A DNA stretch of 64,000 nucleotides. Origin: Synchiropus splendidus. Lineage: Eukaryota > Chordata > Actinopteri > Syngnathiformes > Callionymidae. The notes beneath the pieces were generated by a model, which was not told the origin of the DNA, did not search any database, and saw only the letters and a program-made list of their open reading frames with translations. The stretch lies in NCBI RefSeq assembly GCF_027744825.2, contig NC_071334.1, positions 7,510,437-7,574,436 of the forward strand, in the 5' to 3' direction. The position numbers were made by a program, and so were the translations under genes. This document shows, piece after piece, positions 46,815 to 58,720 of this stretch; the first letter of the stretch is position 1; each line of letters begins with the position of its first letter.

Positions 46815-47956
46815 TCACTTCTCTTTTCCCACACAGGGGGCAGAAGCAACATGAAGTCTCATGTGTTGCTTTAGGTGAGCTTTCTGAGTAAAACTTTTGT
46901 CACACTTGGAGCAGATGAAAGGTTTTTCTCCAGTGTGACTTCTCATGTGCCTCTTTAGGCGACTGTTATCTGAAAAATATTTCCCACACTGAGAGCAGTA
47001 GAAAGGTTTTTCTCCAGTATGTATTCGCATGTGCCTCCTCAGGCAAGCTTTGTGAGAGAAACATTTGCCACAATGGGAGCAGATATAAGGTTTTTCCCCA
47101 GTGTGAACTCTCATGTGATCCAGTAGGCTACATTTCTGGGAAAAACATTTTCCACACTGGGAGCAGATGAAAGGCTTTTCGCCAGTGTGAATTCTCATAT
47201 GAAACTTCAGGCCACCTTTCTGTAAAAAACATTTTCCACACTGTGAGCAGATAAAAGGTTTTTCTCCAGTGTGACGCCTCATGTGCACAGTTAGGTTATG
47301 TTGTTGTGCAAAACAACTCCCACACTGAGAGCAAATGAAAGGTTTTTCTCCAGTGTGCCGTCTCATGTGTACAACTAGGTATTGTTTGGTCTTAAAACCA
47401 GTCCCACACTGAGAGCAAATGAAGGGTTTTTCTGCAGTGTGAAGGCTCATGTGAATCTTAAGACTACCTTTCGATGAAAAACATTTTCCACACTGGGAGC
47501 AGACAAAAGGTTTTTCTCCAGTGTGACCTCTCATATGAAACTTCAGGCCACCTTTCTGAGAAAAACATTTTCCACACTGGGAGCAGATGAAGGGTTTCTC
47601 TACAGAATGGATTCTCATGTGGTTTGTCAGTAGCTTTGTCGTTTCTAAATGGTGTCCACAAAGAGAACAAGTCAAAGGTCCAAGGCAGCATTTCATGTGT
47701 TTAGTCAGTCCAGCCTTTGTGAGGCATTTCCTCCCACATCGAGAGCAGATCAGAGATTTGCGATCAGCATCATCCGTCTCCTCTTTGACGAGAACCTTTG
47801 GATTCTCAACAGAGTTGGAATCTAGCTGAGTGTTAGCGGTCTCTCTCCAGTCATCAGGGTCAGATTCAGAAGACTGTGACCTCAGGGGATCAGAGTGGAG
47901 AGAAGTATGCAAGATCCCAGCTGGTTCTGTTCCACGAGCGTCATCTCCACCTGCTC
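46815..47956 (-). CDS. zinc-finger gene H, exon 3: C2HC module plus 10 C2H2 fingers
   Basis: On the minus strand the exon begins after TTAATACAG (exon edge 47956) in phase 1 and ends at TGA 46817-46815. An acidic region ([20 protein letters not shown]) leads into a C-x2-C-x12-H-x3-C module (CSRCGRKC...KHMKCC) that keeps all four ligands. Ten complete C2H2 fingers follow, the first being [21 protein letters not shown]. The C-terminal tail is short (GKEK). No exon 2 is seen between 47957 and 50596. Joining exon 1 (50597-50615) directly gives 386 aa in frame. An ATG at 47996 lies in the intron side of the acceptor and would give a 393-aa product if unspliced. Confidence 0.94.
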
Positions 47957-48360
47957 CTGTATTAAGCAAATTAGAGCACATGATTAGAGAGACCATTTAG
48001 AATCAATATTTTGAGCTAAGTAGCACACTACATTTCATCATAGTGAGGTGCACCTATAGTCAGAGCAATCATCTGCTGGTTCATGACAATTAAAATGTCC
48101 TGTTCCCACTTGTTCCATGGGCTTTTAAAGAGCAACCGAAGCCAGCAAACAGCCACAACCATTGCTTTCACGAATGTTTTCATCATCGTTTGTAAAGCAA
48201 GCTGAGGAACAAAAGTGATGATGATATGAGGAAATCCTGGATGAAATAGGGCCTGAAACTTGTCTGAACTAAGATGCAGTCAAAGTAGCAAAGACCCACT
48301 TGGAATAAAATGTTATCAATAAAATAAAATAAGAAAAAATAAAATAAAGGCTGGTCATAG
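47957..48360 (-). other. gene H intron, part
   Basis: No recognised feature before the LINE fragment. Confidence 0.4.
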
Positions 48361-49423
48361 TCATAGTTTTCATAACTGCCTATAGAAGAACATTCTCTGC
48401 TGGGCCTTCCTGATGAGGGACCTAACGGTTGGCTCCCATTTGAGGTCCTCAGTGATGGTGTTTCCCAGGAAGCAGAAGGACTCTACAATAGGAATGGGTG
48501 AACCAGCCAACATGAGAGGGGACAGAGAAACTGTGACTCTCCTGAAGTCTATGACCATCTCCACTGTCTTCTGGGTGTTGAGCTCCAGGTTGTTGTGGCT
48601 GCACCAGGACACCAGCCGCTCCAACTCCCTCCTGTAAGCCGACTCATGTCCATCTGAGATGAGCCCGATGATGGTGGTGTCATCCGCAAACTTGATCAGC
48701 TTCACGGACTCGTGGCTGGAGGTGCAGCAGTTAGTGTACAGAGAGAAGAGCCATGGAGAGAGAACACAGCCCTGAGGAGACCCGATGTTGAGGGTCCTAG
48801 TGTCGGAGACAGTCTTCCCCAGCCGCACACGCTGACTCTGGCTGGTCAGGAATCCATCTGCAGAGGGAGTCAGGCACATGAGCTGGCGAAGCTTGTCTTC
48901 AAGCAGAGCTGGTAGAATTGTGTTAAAGACAGAGCTGAAGTCCACAAACAGGATCCTGGCATAGGTTCCTGGGCAGTCCAGATGCTGCAGAATGAAATGA
49001 AGGGGCCTGGTTCACTGCATCGTCCTCAGATCTGTTGGCTCTGTCAGCAAACTGCATTGAGTCCACGAGGGGAGCAGTGATGGATTTTAGGTGGGATAGA
49101 ACCAGGTGTTCAAAGGACTTCATGACCACAGCCGTCAGTGGCACCGGTCTGTAGTCATTCAGTCCCGTGATCCTGGGTTTCTTGGGGACAGGAATAATAG
49201 AGGAGGATTTAAAACAGACAGGAACATGACAGGACACCAAGGATGAATTGAAGAAGTCCTTGAACACCGGAGCCAGCTCAGCAGCACAATGCTTCAGGAT
49301 GGCAGGGGAAACTCTGTCCGGACCTGCAGCCTCCCAAAGGTTCAGCTTCCTGAACTGAGTGAGCACAGCATTGTCTATGATGATGATGATGATGATGATG
49401 TCATCAGAGTTGGGGGACTCCAT
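48361..49423 (-). mobile_element. L2-type LINE reverse-transcriptase fragment in gene H intron
   Basis: Two minus-strand open parts, 48923-49423 and 48370-48945, form one RT interrupted by a frameshift near 49000. Visible motifs are AAGPDRVSPAILK, NDYRPVPLTAV, DFSSVFNTI, GSPQGCVLSPWLF, KFADDTTIIGL (the Y/F-A-D-D catalytic box) and FCFLGNTITEDLKWE. This order and these motifs fit fish L2-like LINEs. The endonuclease part is missing. Inactive. Confidence 0.88.
49379..49402. repeat. (ATG)n microsatellite
   Basis: Eight tandem ATG/TGA units. Confidence 0.9.
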
Positions 49424-50563
49424 TCGAGTAACTTGAGTCGGACCAAAGTTGAAATAAGTTTAAAAGTAAAAACAAGTTGAGATGTGGTGAATAAACCAAA
49501 TATGTTCCTTGTATCACTGAACCCTGGACTGCAGAAAGAGCGCTGGAGTAGAGAAGTTTTATAATCAGTGACTTCCACAAAGGATCTCACGAAAAATTAT
49601 CAAAATGCTTCAAATGTGAAATCACTGCCTATTACATTAGAACCACGTGATCGTCTTGATGTCGATGAACTGTGTAACTGGAATGAGTAGACATCGAAGA
49701 CCAAATAGTCTTAAACAACTTGTTCAAATTATTTTTAAAGGAGTTTAAAATGTTTGGCTGTTGTTAATGTACAGTATGATTCAGTTTGTTTACATTCTTG
49801 CCAAAATTCAACTGTAAGTGTCCATTTTCGTTTGATCCAGAATAATCCAGAAACAAACATAACTACATTTCAGGATCACATTTTGTTCCTCACGGAACTA
49901 AATGCGCCACCCGGACGTGTTAAGGGACGAATGTGGCAAGTGTGGCAGCAGCTAGGAGGGATCTCTTTTTTATTGCCATAAATCTGAGAACAACTCCTTT
50001 GCTTCCTTCGCGGCGCTTGGTCCTTTTATGTCATAGTTCAAGTCGGAAACGAGGGTTAATCGGGAGTTTAACATTCGTGGTCGGGAAGAAGCAAAATCTG
50101 GACAAAAGCAACCAGACAGTCGTCGTGTGTGTGTCCCTGTTTAGACCGTTTATGTGATAGACACTACCTTCTTCTGTCAGGATATGATCTTGGTTCTGAC
50201 AGAGGTTAATAAACCTTTTAGTATTTGGAGGTCAAATTTCAGGGTACTTCACCACTCCTAAAATCCGTATTTACATGAAATGTACAATAAAAACAAAGAA
50301 ATAAAGGTGCACATGGGTTACGTTTTCATAAGCAGAAAGCACCAAAAAGCTTTCCTTCCAGTAACTTCCACATGCGGTCTAGTGGACGTTTCTTCCACGA
50401 CAGCTCACAGGTGACGTAATGCTCCGTCTAAACGCGCATTGATTTTTTTTTTGCTGCGGATGGCTTGATTGTGATCGCGGACGAGTCGGATTGCTTGACT
50501 CCAGTTTTTTACTGGTTAAGTTTATGGCGGACAAAAAAAACGATCTACGCCTTATATTTTACC

Positions 50564-50566
<3 letters not shown>
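49424..50566 (-). other. gene H intron 1 remainder, no exon 2 found
   Basis: I looked on the minus strand for the 99-nt exon (RTQNN and GYTR-type codons flanked by AG and GT) and did not find it. Nothing else is recognised. Confidence 0.4.

Positions 50567-50594
<28 letters not shown>
50567..50594. repeat. (GT)n dinucleotide repeat next to the gene H exon 1 donor
   Basis: About 14 GT units directly abutting, and forming part of, the minus-strand donor region (CCAG|GTACAC). Confidence 0.9.
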
Positions 50595-50596
50595 AC

Positions 50597-50811
50597 CTGG
50601 TCTCTCGGTCTCCATCTCCAGTACTTTCTTTCCGTCTCTCATAAATAACTTATGAATTTGTCGTGAAAACTCAGCAGTAAATGATCGTCAGCAGCGGATA
50701 TCAGCCGATTAGAAGGCTGAAAGGAATCTTGAAGGAATCTTTCAAACTCTGCACATCTTCATCCACCAGAGGAGAACAAAAGACCGCGAGGCTGTGTCAC
50801 TATTCCACGGT
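50597..50811 (-). CDS. gene H exon 1 (start codon exon)
   Basis: On the minus strand, ATG at 50615-50613 starts METERP plus one base. The exon edge is 50597 with GT at 50596-50595. Upstream exon sequence aligns with exon 1 of the plus-strand genes (TCTCCTCTGG, then GAGTTTGAAAGATTCC) but has stops in the old frame. Confidence 0.55.
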
Positions 50812-51911
50812 GTCACTGCCAGATGCGGTCGGTGTCACTGCCCTATTTGCTTCTTCATCCCGTTTTGCTTCCAGGGCTCAGTTTTATGACGTCATTTCCT
50901 GGCCGCATGCGCACATTGGAATTTCAAGACGTAATTTCCTGTCCACATGCGCACATGGGTGTAGCTGCTTGGCACATAAATTAGAATCAAATTAGCAACG
51001 TCATTGCGCCACGCCTCACTACACACTCGTATTTCATCAAGAGAAGCAGAATTTGAATTACTACTACGCCGACGCATTAACTGTATTTTAACCTTATTTT
51101 ATATATATCACATTTGACCTGTATTCAACAATTTCAGATAAAATAATTGGATCTTTCTGTGCAATTTGCACGCAGTTTTCTATCTTGCCTACGATGTTTT
51201 GTATATAAAATAAGTTTAGTCATTTATAAATAATGTTGGTGTGTTTTCATGTTTTGTTAATAAAATGTAATCCTCAGAAAAGTTGTGATTCAATGAAAAA
51301 GACGTTTGTCCTGTTGTTTATTTGGTTGCAATAAACCAAATTAACCACTGAGACCTCGTAGGCAAGATAGAAAACTGCATGCAAATTGCACAGAAAGATC
51401 CAATTATTTCATCTGAAATCTGTGACAATCAGTGATGTTTGTAAAATGACCACTAGGTGTCGATAGAGAAAAAGAAATAAACAAGAAGAAGGACTAACAG
51501 GCTATAAGATGAACAAATAAACAAGGTGACCATCACAAAAGTTTCCTTTGGACGATTCATCAAACAAAACAAAATCTTGTTAAAATATCCGAATTGTTGA
51601 ATACAAGTCAAATGTAGTGATATATATAAAATAAGGTTAAAATACAGTTAATGCGTCGGCGTAGTACTTTAGTAATTCAAATTCTGCTTCTCTTGATGAA
51701 ATACGAGTGTGTAGTGAGGCGTGGCGTAATGACGTTGCTAATTTTATTCTAATTTGTGTGTCAAGCAGCTACACCCATGTGCGCATGTGGACAGGAAATT
51801 ACGTCTTGAAATACCAATGTGCGCATGCGGACAGGAAATGACGTCATAAAACTGAGCCCTGGAAGCAAAACGGGATGAAGAAGCAAATAGGGCAGTGACA
51901 CTGGCAGTGAC
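50812..51911. mobile_element. 1.1-kb foldback-like inverted repeat in gene H 5' region
   Basis: The left arm 50812-51194 and right arm 51356-51911 are reverse complements with only scattered mismatches. The right arm holds about 170 extra bases that the left has lost, and a 161-bp spacer separates them. The outer ends are GTCACTGCCAG and CTGGCAGTGAC. The arms contain the CATGCGCACATGGGTGTAGC and GCGTAATGACGTTGC-type segments. No transposase frame and no clear target duplication are seen. The insertion lies between exon 1 and the AAAATGGCGG block that in gene I is adjacent to exon 1. Confidence 0.8.
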
Positions 51912-51927
51912 GCATGTCCTGAGAAAA

Positions 51928-51945
51928 GAAAATGGCGGAGAGGGA
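51928..51945 (-). promoter_or_regulatory. YY1-like AAAATGGCGG site in the displaced gene H promoter region
   Basis: GAAAATGGCGGAGAGG is followed by a TTTTTTCTACGGTGGCC segment that matches 56818-56865 beside gene I exon 1. The core fits the YY1 consensus. Conservation between the two copies supports a regulatory role; function is inferred. Confidence 0.4.
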
Positions 51946-53698
51946 AGGGCTTGTTTTTTCTACGGTGGCCCCGACAAATCACTCAACAAAAACAAGCATG
52001 TGAAGCAGATAGCTACGGAGCCCGGGAAGTGACATGCATGTGTTTATTTTTTGGATGTGACTTGCATGACTGTATTTTTTTTTATCCAATTTTTATCTCG
52101 AGATAAAAAATATCTGTTGATAATTAGTAATTCTACAAAGCAAAAACATTGTATTGTAAACAAAATGAACAGAATCCATTATGACACTTGTAACTGCCTC
52201 ACAATATGCTTCCAAATACCAGATTTAATTTTAACTCCCAAAATACAACTGCTGTTGCCAGACCTCTGTGCCACTTACGGGCTCTGGTATTGGGGTGCTA
52301 AAATAAAACGGGTGCGAAAATAAAACAAATAAAAATACAAAAAAGTAGCGCAGAAAACATACACTTGCGTTCACACCTTGATTTAAGCAATTGATTTGAG
52401 GGTATGTATTGCAATTTGATTGTTGTCATTATTAATATCGTGTTTGTATTCACTGATATTGCAACTTGTTATTGCTGAATTTTATTATTGCCATCATGAT
52501 AATTAATTGTTAAAATTAAAATAATTGCTATTTTAATTTTATATTTGAAATGGGCGCATCTTTAAATGGACGCAGGGCCACACACCAATGACTGACAGGT
52601 TTCAGTCACACAGTACAGCATTGGTGTGGAAACTAATGCAATAGAGGCACTCATAACAGCATGACTGGATGAGATGCACGTTGCTGACACGATCAATGGC
52701 ACGATAAGTGACTCATGTATATCAAGCAACACATTCACAACAGCATGGCAGTGGCCAAGGACCGAGACAAACATCTAAATGTTTTGTCTCACGATAGAAT
52801 GAGATGTTTATTCACCAAATAAACAGTGAAACACATACATTTTAAAGCACATAGCAAGTCCCGGACTACTGTGCCCATTCTTTGTCATCAGACTCTGAGT
52901 CTCTCAGTCAATGAGTCCTGCCAATGGTGAGGAGTGACAACTTGAAAGAAGAACACTATTATGGCTGTGTCATCGTGCTTGCTCTCCGTGGCGCAACTGC
53001 TAGCTGTGTACACACAACAACAAAAAAGTCACTCAATACAGACATCGCATGTCAGACTATGACAACGTGCAACCTGATAACAGAGGAGTCAGATGCAACC
53101 TTCCGGGACATCAATTCTATAAACATTTCTCTGTTTCACTTCGTAATGAAAGAAAACTCTGACCAGTAACATTTGAAAAAAAATACTTGTGAGTCGATTA
53201 AAAATAAAGCATCATCTAACAACACTTGCCGAATCTCCTGTGAGAAACAGAAGAAGTTTTAGAATCTAAACACAAACATAGATTGCACCATTACTAACAG
53301 GAAGTAAAACCATTTCAACAGTATCCAAGATACAAACATTCGAGACAATTTCTCTGAATAACACCCATCACACATCAACTACTTTCAAGATGACTTTTGC
53401 ACCTATTGTGGTAAGAGAAGTCAGCCTTCCATGTAGCATGTTGACACACAGGCATTTTAGTGAAGCCAAATGTGCGTGGGAGGTGACAATCACAAGCAAC
53501 AACATTCCTCTTGCAGACACTTGGTGTATATAGCACCTCATTGGACCACCCGCTTTACTCACTTGTGAAAGAGTCAAGTTTCAGAGGGGAAGGAGAGAAT
53601 GTGCTGCAACTGGGCATCTAATTTGTGAACAAGGAACACAGCTGGCCGACCTCCTCACCACAATAAGGTTTCGCACACTTCAGAGAACAATGGTTAAA
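51946..53698. other. intergenic between genes H and I
   Basis: Mostly A/T-rich unrecognised sequence. 53380-53670 is the gene I 3' flank shared with gene H. Small open frames at 52562-52774 (minus) and 52924-53169 (plus) match nothing I know. Confidence 0.35.
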
Positions 53699-54666
53699 TT
53701 AGGTAACCTTCAGTCCACCAGTGTGAATTCTAGTGTGCCTATTTAGGCCACTTTTCTGTGCAAAACACTGTCCACACAGGGAGCAGCTGTAAGGTCTTTC
53801 TCCAGTGTGAATTCTCATGTGGTGCACTAGGTTTTGTTTACACACAAAACAACTTCCACACAGAGAGCATTTGAAAGGTTTGTCTCCATTGTGAATTCTT
53901 ATGTGATTCTTAAGGGTGCATTTGTATGAAAAACATTTTCCACACTGGAAGCAGATGTAGGGTTTTTCACCGGCGTGAATTTTCATGTGTTCTATAAGGG
54001 TTTGTTTGCGTGTAAAACTATTCCCACATTCAGAGCATATGAAAAGCTTTTCCCCAGTGTGGATTGTCATGTGCTTGCTCACGTCATGTTTCTGTGCAAA
54101 ACATTTCCCACACTCCGAGCAGACAAAAGGTTTTTCACCAGTGTGAATTCTCATGTGCGTCTCCAATGTGCCTTTCTGTGAAAAACATTTGCCACACTGG
54201 GAGCAAAGGAAAGGTTTTTCTCCAGTGTGAATTCTCTTGTGAGTCTTAAGACTGCTATTCTGCGTAAAACATTTACCACAATGGGAGCAGATGAAAGGCT
54301 TTTCTCCAGAGTGAATTCTCATGTGGTTCCTTAGTATCTGTCGCGTCTCAAAACGATTCCCACAAAGCGAACAAGACAAAGGTCCACAGCAGGATTTCAA
54401 GTGTAGAGTCAGTCCAACCTTTGAGAGGCATTTCTTCCCACATTCAGAGCAGATCAGTGATTTGCCATCAGCATCATCTGTCTCCTCTTTGACATGAACA
54501 TTTGGATCCTCAGAGTTGGAATCTGACTGAGTTTTACTGGTTTCCCCCCAGTCTTCACTGTCATCCGTCTCAGACTTTGAACAGAGTGACCTCTGGTGGT
54601 CAGGGTCGAGAGGTGTATCCAAGTAGCCGGCTGGTTCTGTTTCGCCAAGGTCATCTCCATCTGCTT
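53699..54666 (-). CDS. zinc-finger gene I, exon 3: C2HC module plus 8 C2H2 fingers
   Basis: Minus strand. The exon begins after CATGTAACAG (edge 54666) in phase 1; stop TAA at 53701-53699. The joined product with exons 1 and 2 is 361 aa (19 + 99 + 968 nt). An acidic region ([21 protein letters not shown]) precedes an intact C2HC-spaced module ([21 protein letters not shown]). Eight C2H2 fingers follow, from [21 protein letters not shown] to [18 protein letters not shown], with a short tail ending LKVT. This is the copy with the most complete gene model in the window: intact exons 1-3, all phases agreeing, a promoter-like block and no internal transposon in the coding exon. Confidence 0.95.
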
Positions 54667-55924
54667 CTGTTACATGATTAAAGAGGCCATTTAGAATTAA
54701 TATGTCCATTTAGTAATCAACCAGAGAAACATTTTACTACACCAACCCATTATACTGAAGAGTACATAGACACAATAATCCTATCTGTGAGTTTAGAACA
54801 ATTCAAACACCATTGTTTTTGCCACATTATGGAATGTTCATTGTGGCAAGTTCAGTTCACTGTTTTTCTGGCTCCCTCAACAACACATCAGCACCACTAC
54901 CTTGTTTGTTGTTGTAAAGTGTGTGAGGTTGGTGTCTGTATGTTGTTAGAAAAGTTACAAACGTGGATAGTAGCTGTGCTACTTGGTATCACTATGAATA
55001 TCATGCCTTATAACAGCTCAAAGATGTTCAAGGAGCAACTTGTTTACGTAGTCTGTGGAGTCCGCAAAGTGTTTTGCACTCTGCTCTGATTTTGAATGCA
55101 AGGCTACAAATTATTGCTTTTTATTTATTCATTACTTACAAAACAACTCATTGATTTTTAAAAAAAATGCTGCCTATCGCATCACAGCATATAAACAAGT
55201 CTAGTTGCAGTTGGCCAGCAACATTGCAGACCGTGTGCCTGTCACAGATGAGGCCCCCGGCAGAGGAGACGAGCGAGCCTGTATTCTTTAATAGACAGAG
55301 AGTGAATTTGATTAAGATGCTGAAGACAAATATCCATCCTCTAATGGAGATTTTCACTCGCACAGTATGACAAAGCGACACTGCTTCTGCATGTCGTGAC
55401 AGTGCTTCTGTTCACCACAGGTCCACGGGCAGTGCATACTGAAGCCCATGCAAACAAAACAGGGATATAGTGGCAGATGCAGGAGAAAACACAGTGATGA
55501 TGCCCAGCCATCATCATTGTCTGCATGTCTGCAGTGGCTCAGATAAAACTCAAAGTTACTCAGCCAGGCGATGTTATAACACACTTTAGATGAGTGAGTT
55601 ACTCCCATCCCAAACTTTGTGTCACATTGAAGATTCTGTTCTTCAATAGTATGTTTATTTTATCTTATGACAGCATTTTATTCCAAAGTACAATTTGATT
55701 CTGATTCAGTTTTCAAGCGACTGCCTTTTGAAATATTGATATTAAAAGTTGAATATTTCAATGAGGCCCAAAGGGTTAAAATAATGGCCCTGTACGACAT
55801 GAAAGCTGAGACTTTGAAAGTTTCACTTTCATCACGACTGAAACTGGTTCTTTTTTTTTAGTTTCCTGTGTTTTTACGCCACCATCTGGTCGAAGTGAGA
55901 ACTGATGCTGAATAATATTCATAC
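54667..55924 (-). other. gene I intron 2
   Basis: About 1.26 kb without a recognised repeat or gene. Confidence 0.45.
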
Positions 55925-56023
55925 CTGTTTTAATGCGTGTATATCCGATGTGGTCCCATCCTCTTGTTTCTCCCTCAGAGGTTTCAACATTATTCTGTGT
56001 CCGGACTTTCCTTCGTCTCTGTC
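55925..56023 (-). CDS. gene I exon 2
   Basis: On the minus strand, after TTCGCAG, exactly 99 nt, phase 1-1, followed by GTATGAATA at 55924. It encodes GQRRRKVRTQNNVETSEGET, then a WDHIGYTRIKT segment. The same length and phase in genes B, C, D, F and G make this exon call firm. Confidence 0.75.
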
Positions 56024-56638
56024 CTGCGAACAGAGAGATGAGAGTCCACATTCCCCACTTTTTTACCAGCCAATACTTGAATTTAGTTTTACCGTTTAAT
56101 TCAGTACAATCCTGTCCTGTAACCACGGTCGTAATTACATTAACAATACATGTCAGTGCATTTTACTTTCTGTTTTAACTCACATGAACCTCATTGTTCA
56201 TGCTTCCTTTGGAGTGTCACGAGCGTTCGCGCAATTCAGTCGTGTTTTCCCATCAAATGGCCTATTTGGAAGCTCCAGTGTATTGGAGGTCTAACAGTCA
56301 AACAATCGCATGAATTAAGGTTGCAATACATTTCAACCACTTGGGTTAGCAGTTTCACTCCGGTGCTACGTCCTGACACGTAGAATAACACGGTAAGTTC
56401 TGACTTTGAAACTCAGAATTGCGTTTGAACACTGATTTTTTTCGTCTTAAATTACTCTGGACTCACCACTATTGCACATAATACCTTTCATAATGATGAT
56501 ATGGCGTCAGTTTATTGAGGCATTTGATAAACTCGTATACAATTCAAACCAAATCTAAAGTAAATGTCAACCATTACATTCCACTTGCAGTCGATATGTG
56601 GCTTACTGGGAGTGAGAACGTGTTTCTCGTGTGTGTAC

Positions 56639-56815
56639 CTGCGCGCTCGTTCTCCATCTCTGCTCTGTCCCTCGATTAAAAGTGATGGAAATATCGTGAA
56701 AACTCGGCAGCAGGTGATCGTCGACAACAGCTGCTTGAATGAATCTGTCAAACTCTCCACGCATTCACCCACCAGAGGAGAACAAAAGAACGTGAGGCTA
56801 TTTTAGTGTTCTGGG
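56639..56815 (-). CDS. gene I exon 1 (start codon exon)
   Basis: ATG at 56657-56655 begins MENERA plus one base; the edge is 56639 with GT at 56638-56637. The sequence upstream aligns with exon 1 of the other copies, but a deletion (AAGCAGCTGTTGTCGACG against AAGCAGCGGCTGTTAGTTGCTGTCGACG-type) shifts the old upstream frame. That supports the downstream ATG as the real start. Confidence 0.6.
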
Positions 56816-56840
56816 AGAAGAAAATGGCGAAGAGGTCGGG
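56816..56840 (-). promoter_or_regulatory. YY1-like AAAATGGCG site ahead of gene I exon 1
   Basis: GAAGAAAATGGCGAAGAGG sits immediately 5' of exon 1 (minus gene) and is conserved at 51920-51945 for gene H. The motif orientation is toward the plus strand. Promoter role is inferred. Confidence 0.4.
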
Positions 56841-58720
56841 GGTCTGTTTTTCTACGGTGGCCCAGAGTGAACAAATCACCAACAGCTCACTCGCAAACAG
56901 GGACAAACGCAAAAGCAATTGTATTCGGATGGGACTCACGCGTTCACATGTTCTTAGTAGTCTTTTGAGGACGCCATTTTGTGAACTTTAGCATGTTATA
57001 ACTTTGAAACTTCTTACATTTACATTATTATTTTGATGTCCTTTATATGAAAACTGGATTCCGCCTGGTCTTTTAACGCAGGAGGAACTTTAGATAACTT
57101 GTCATATTGTTGAAATCGTGTATGTATAACTCGGGCATTGATATGTGTGCTGAGAAGGTACACTCACTATCAGGATCAGAATTAGAATCACTTTATTTAG
57201 CTTTTCGTTACACAAACTCTTCGTCAAGACAAAGGAAGAATATGGAAATAGAGAGTACAATATGTTACTCAAAAGAACATGCCAAATAAAAGGAAAAAAA
57301 AAATATATATGTTTATATATACACAATAGCCGCTAAGATCACAATAGAATAGAATACAATAGAAGAACCATCTGAACATATTTACACCGTATACACATTA
57401 AAAAGAAAGGAGGTCGTGCTGTTGCTCATGACGACAGGTGATCTGAAGATTTGAGCTTCAACCAGTTTCACATTATTGGACTTAGCAGTGACCAGCTCTT
57501 AAACTCAAGATTGAATTGAAGGGGTTCTTGGTTGTGTGACTTCCCATCACAACATCACACATAACTCTGGAACAATGCACAACTGTTCAATATGAAATGA
57601 TCATATATTATGTACTTTAAGATGAAACAAAAATCTAATCAAGAGAAATGTTGCACTAAGGAAAAGTGATGACGTCACTAGACATCTGCTTGCTCAGCAC
57701 ACGACCACTAATAGTTAGTGATGCGTCTGATCCAAGGTTTCAGGCGGTTTCACTGATCACCTCACCACCTGAGTTGCTGCTTCCTGATATTTAGGAAGCA
57801 GCAAGTAGGAACAGGCCTTGCATATGTGATGCTCCAGCGTGCATTCACAATGGCGATGTTTCAGTTTTTTTTTTTTTTAATATATAAATATAACCGTTTT
57901 ATTGATGTGAATAAAATCCAAATACTGTTGCTGTCCTGGCACAAAGGCAATTATTTCGATGGGTTTAAGTAACCAGGAGGTGGCAGTGTGGCGTCACCAA
58001 CCGGCATTCAGGTAGCCTGTTGCAGCGGCACCGACTGCGGACAAAATTTTACGACTTAGCGGGTCGTTTTACGATCTTCCTCTTTGTTGTGGCGCTAGAG
58101 GAGGAAAGACGCGAAGTGCCCGTCTCACGTGTCGTTCTTTAATTTCAGGTCAGTCTTGCATGTTGTATGTAACAATTGTTCCCGTGTAAGTGTCTCAAAA
58201 ACGAATATCGTCACCTGAGTTCGTGCATGCATGTGGCTGTGTGTTGTGTTTGCGAACTAATGCGAAGTCACGATGGCTAATGGCGGCGCGCAGTAATGTC
58301 GTGTGTCGCATAGCAGTGTGTGAAGTGGCTTCCTGTACATTTTGTAGTCAATAATGTTATTTGTCATTTACCGATTTGTCATTAATGTTAAAGCCTGTTT
58401 CATATTTTTGTTTGTTAGTTTCCACACCAAGACATACGGAGAGAGAATCAGGGTATTAACCAGTTTAGTAGGATAATTATTTATGAAAGACATCACAGGT
58501 CTAGTGAAATTGGGATGGTGTGTGTGAGAGTGTGTGTTTCTTTTTTTATAATTGAAAGTATTCAAATGACTGTTTGCAAGAACATGCGATAAAGAAAAGT
58601 TCTTTGTTGTGGCAATACGGAGGAGGAAGTACCCGAGTTGTTCTTTAATTTCAGGCACTTCCCCAAGGAGCGCATTCTCATTCTTCTGTTCCCGAGATCC
58701 CACTAACTGGGACTTAAAGA
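56841..58720. other. intergenic between gene I and the LINE
   Basis: No gene is recognised. Candidate LINE 5' UTR may begin somewhere after about 57960, where GC content rises and ATGGCGGCGCGC-type sequence occurs, but I cannot place its start. T-runs lie at 57868-57880. Confidence 0.35.

Noticed and set aside
56806..56991. Plus-strand open frame MAKRSGVCF... beside gene I as a divergent gene
   Set aside because: The ATG coincides with the YY1-like AAAATGGCG motif; the frame is short and diverges in the copy at 51.93 kb.
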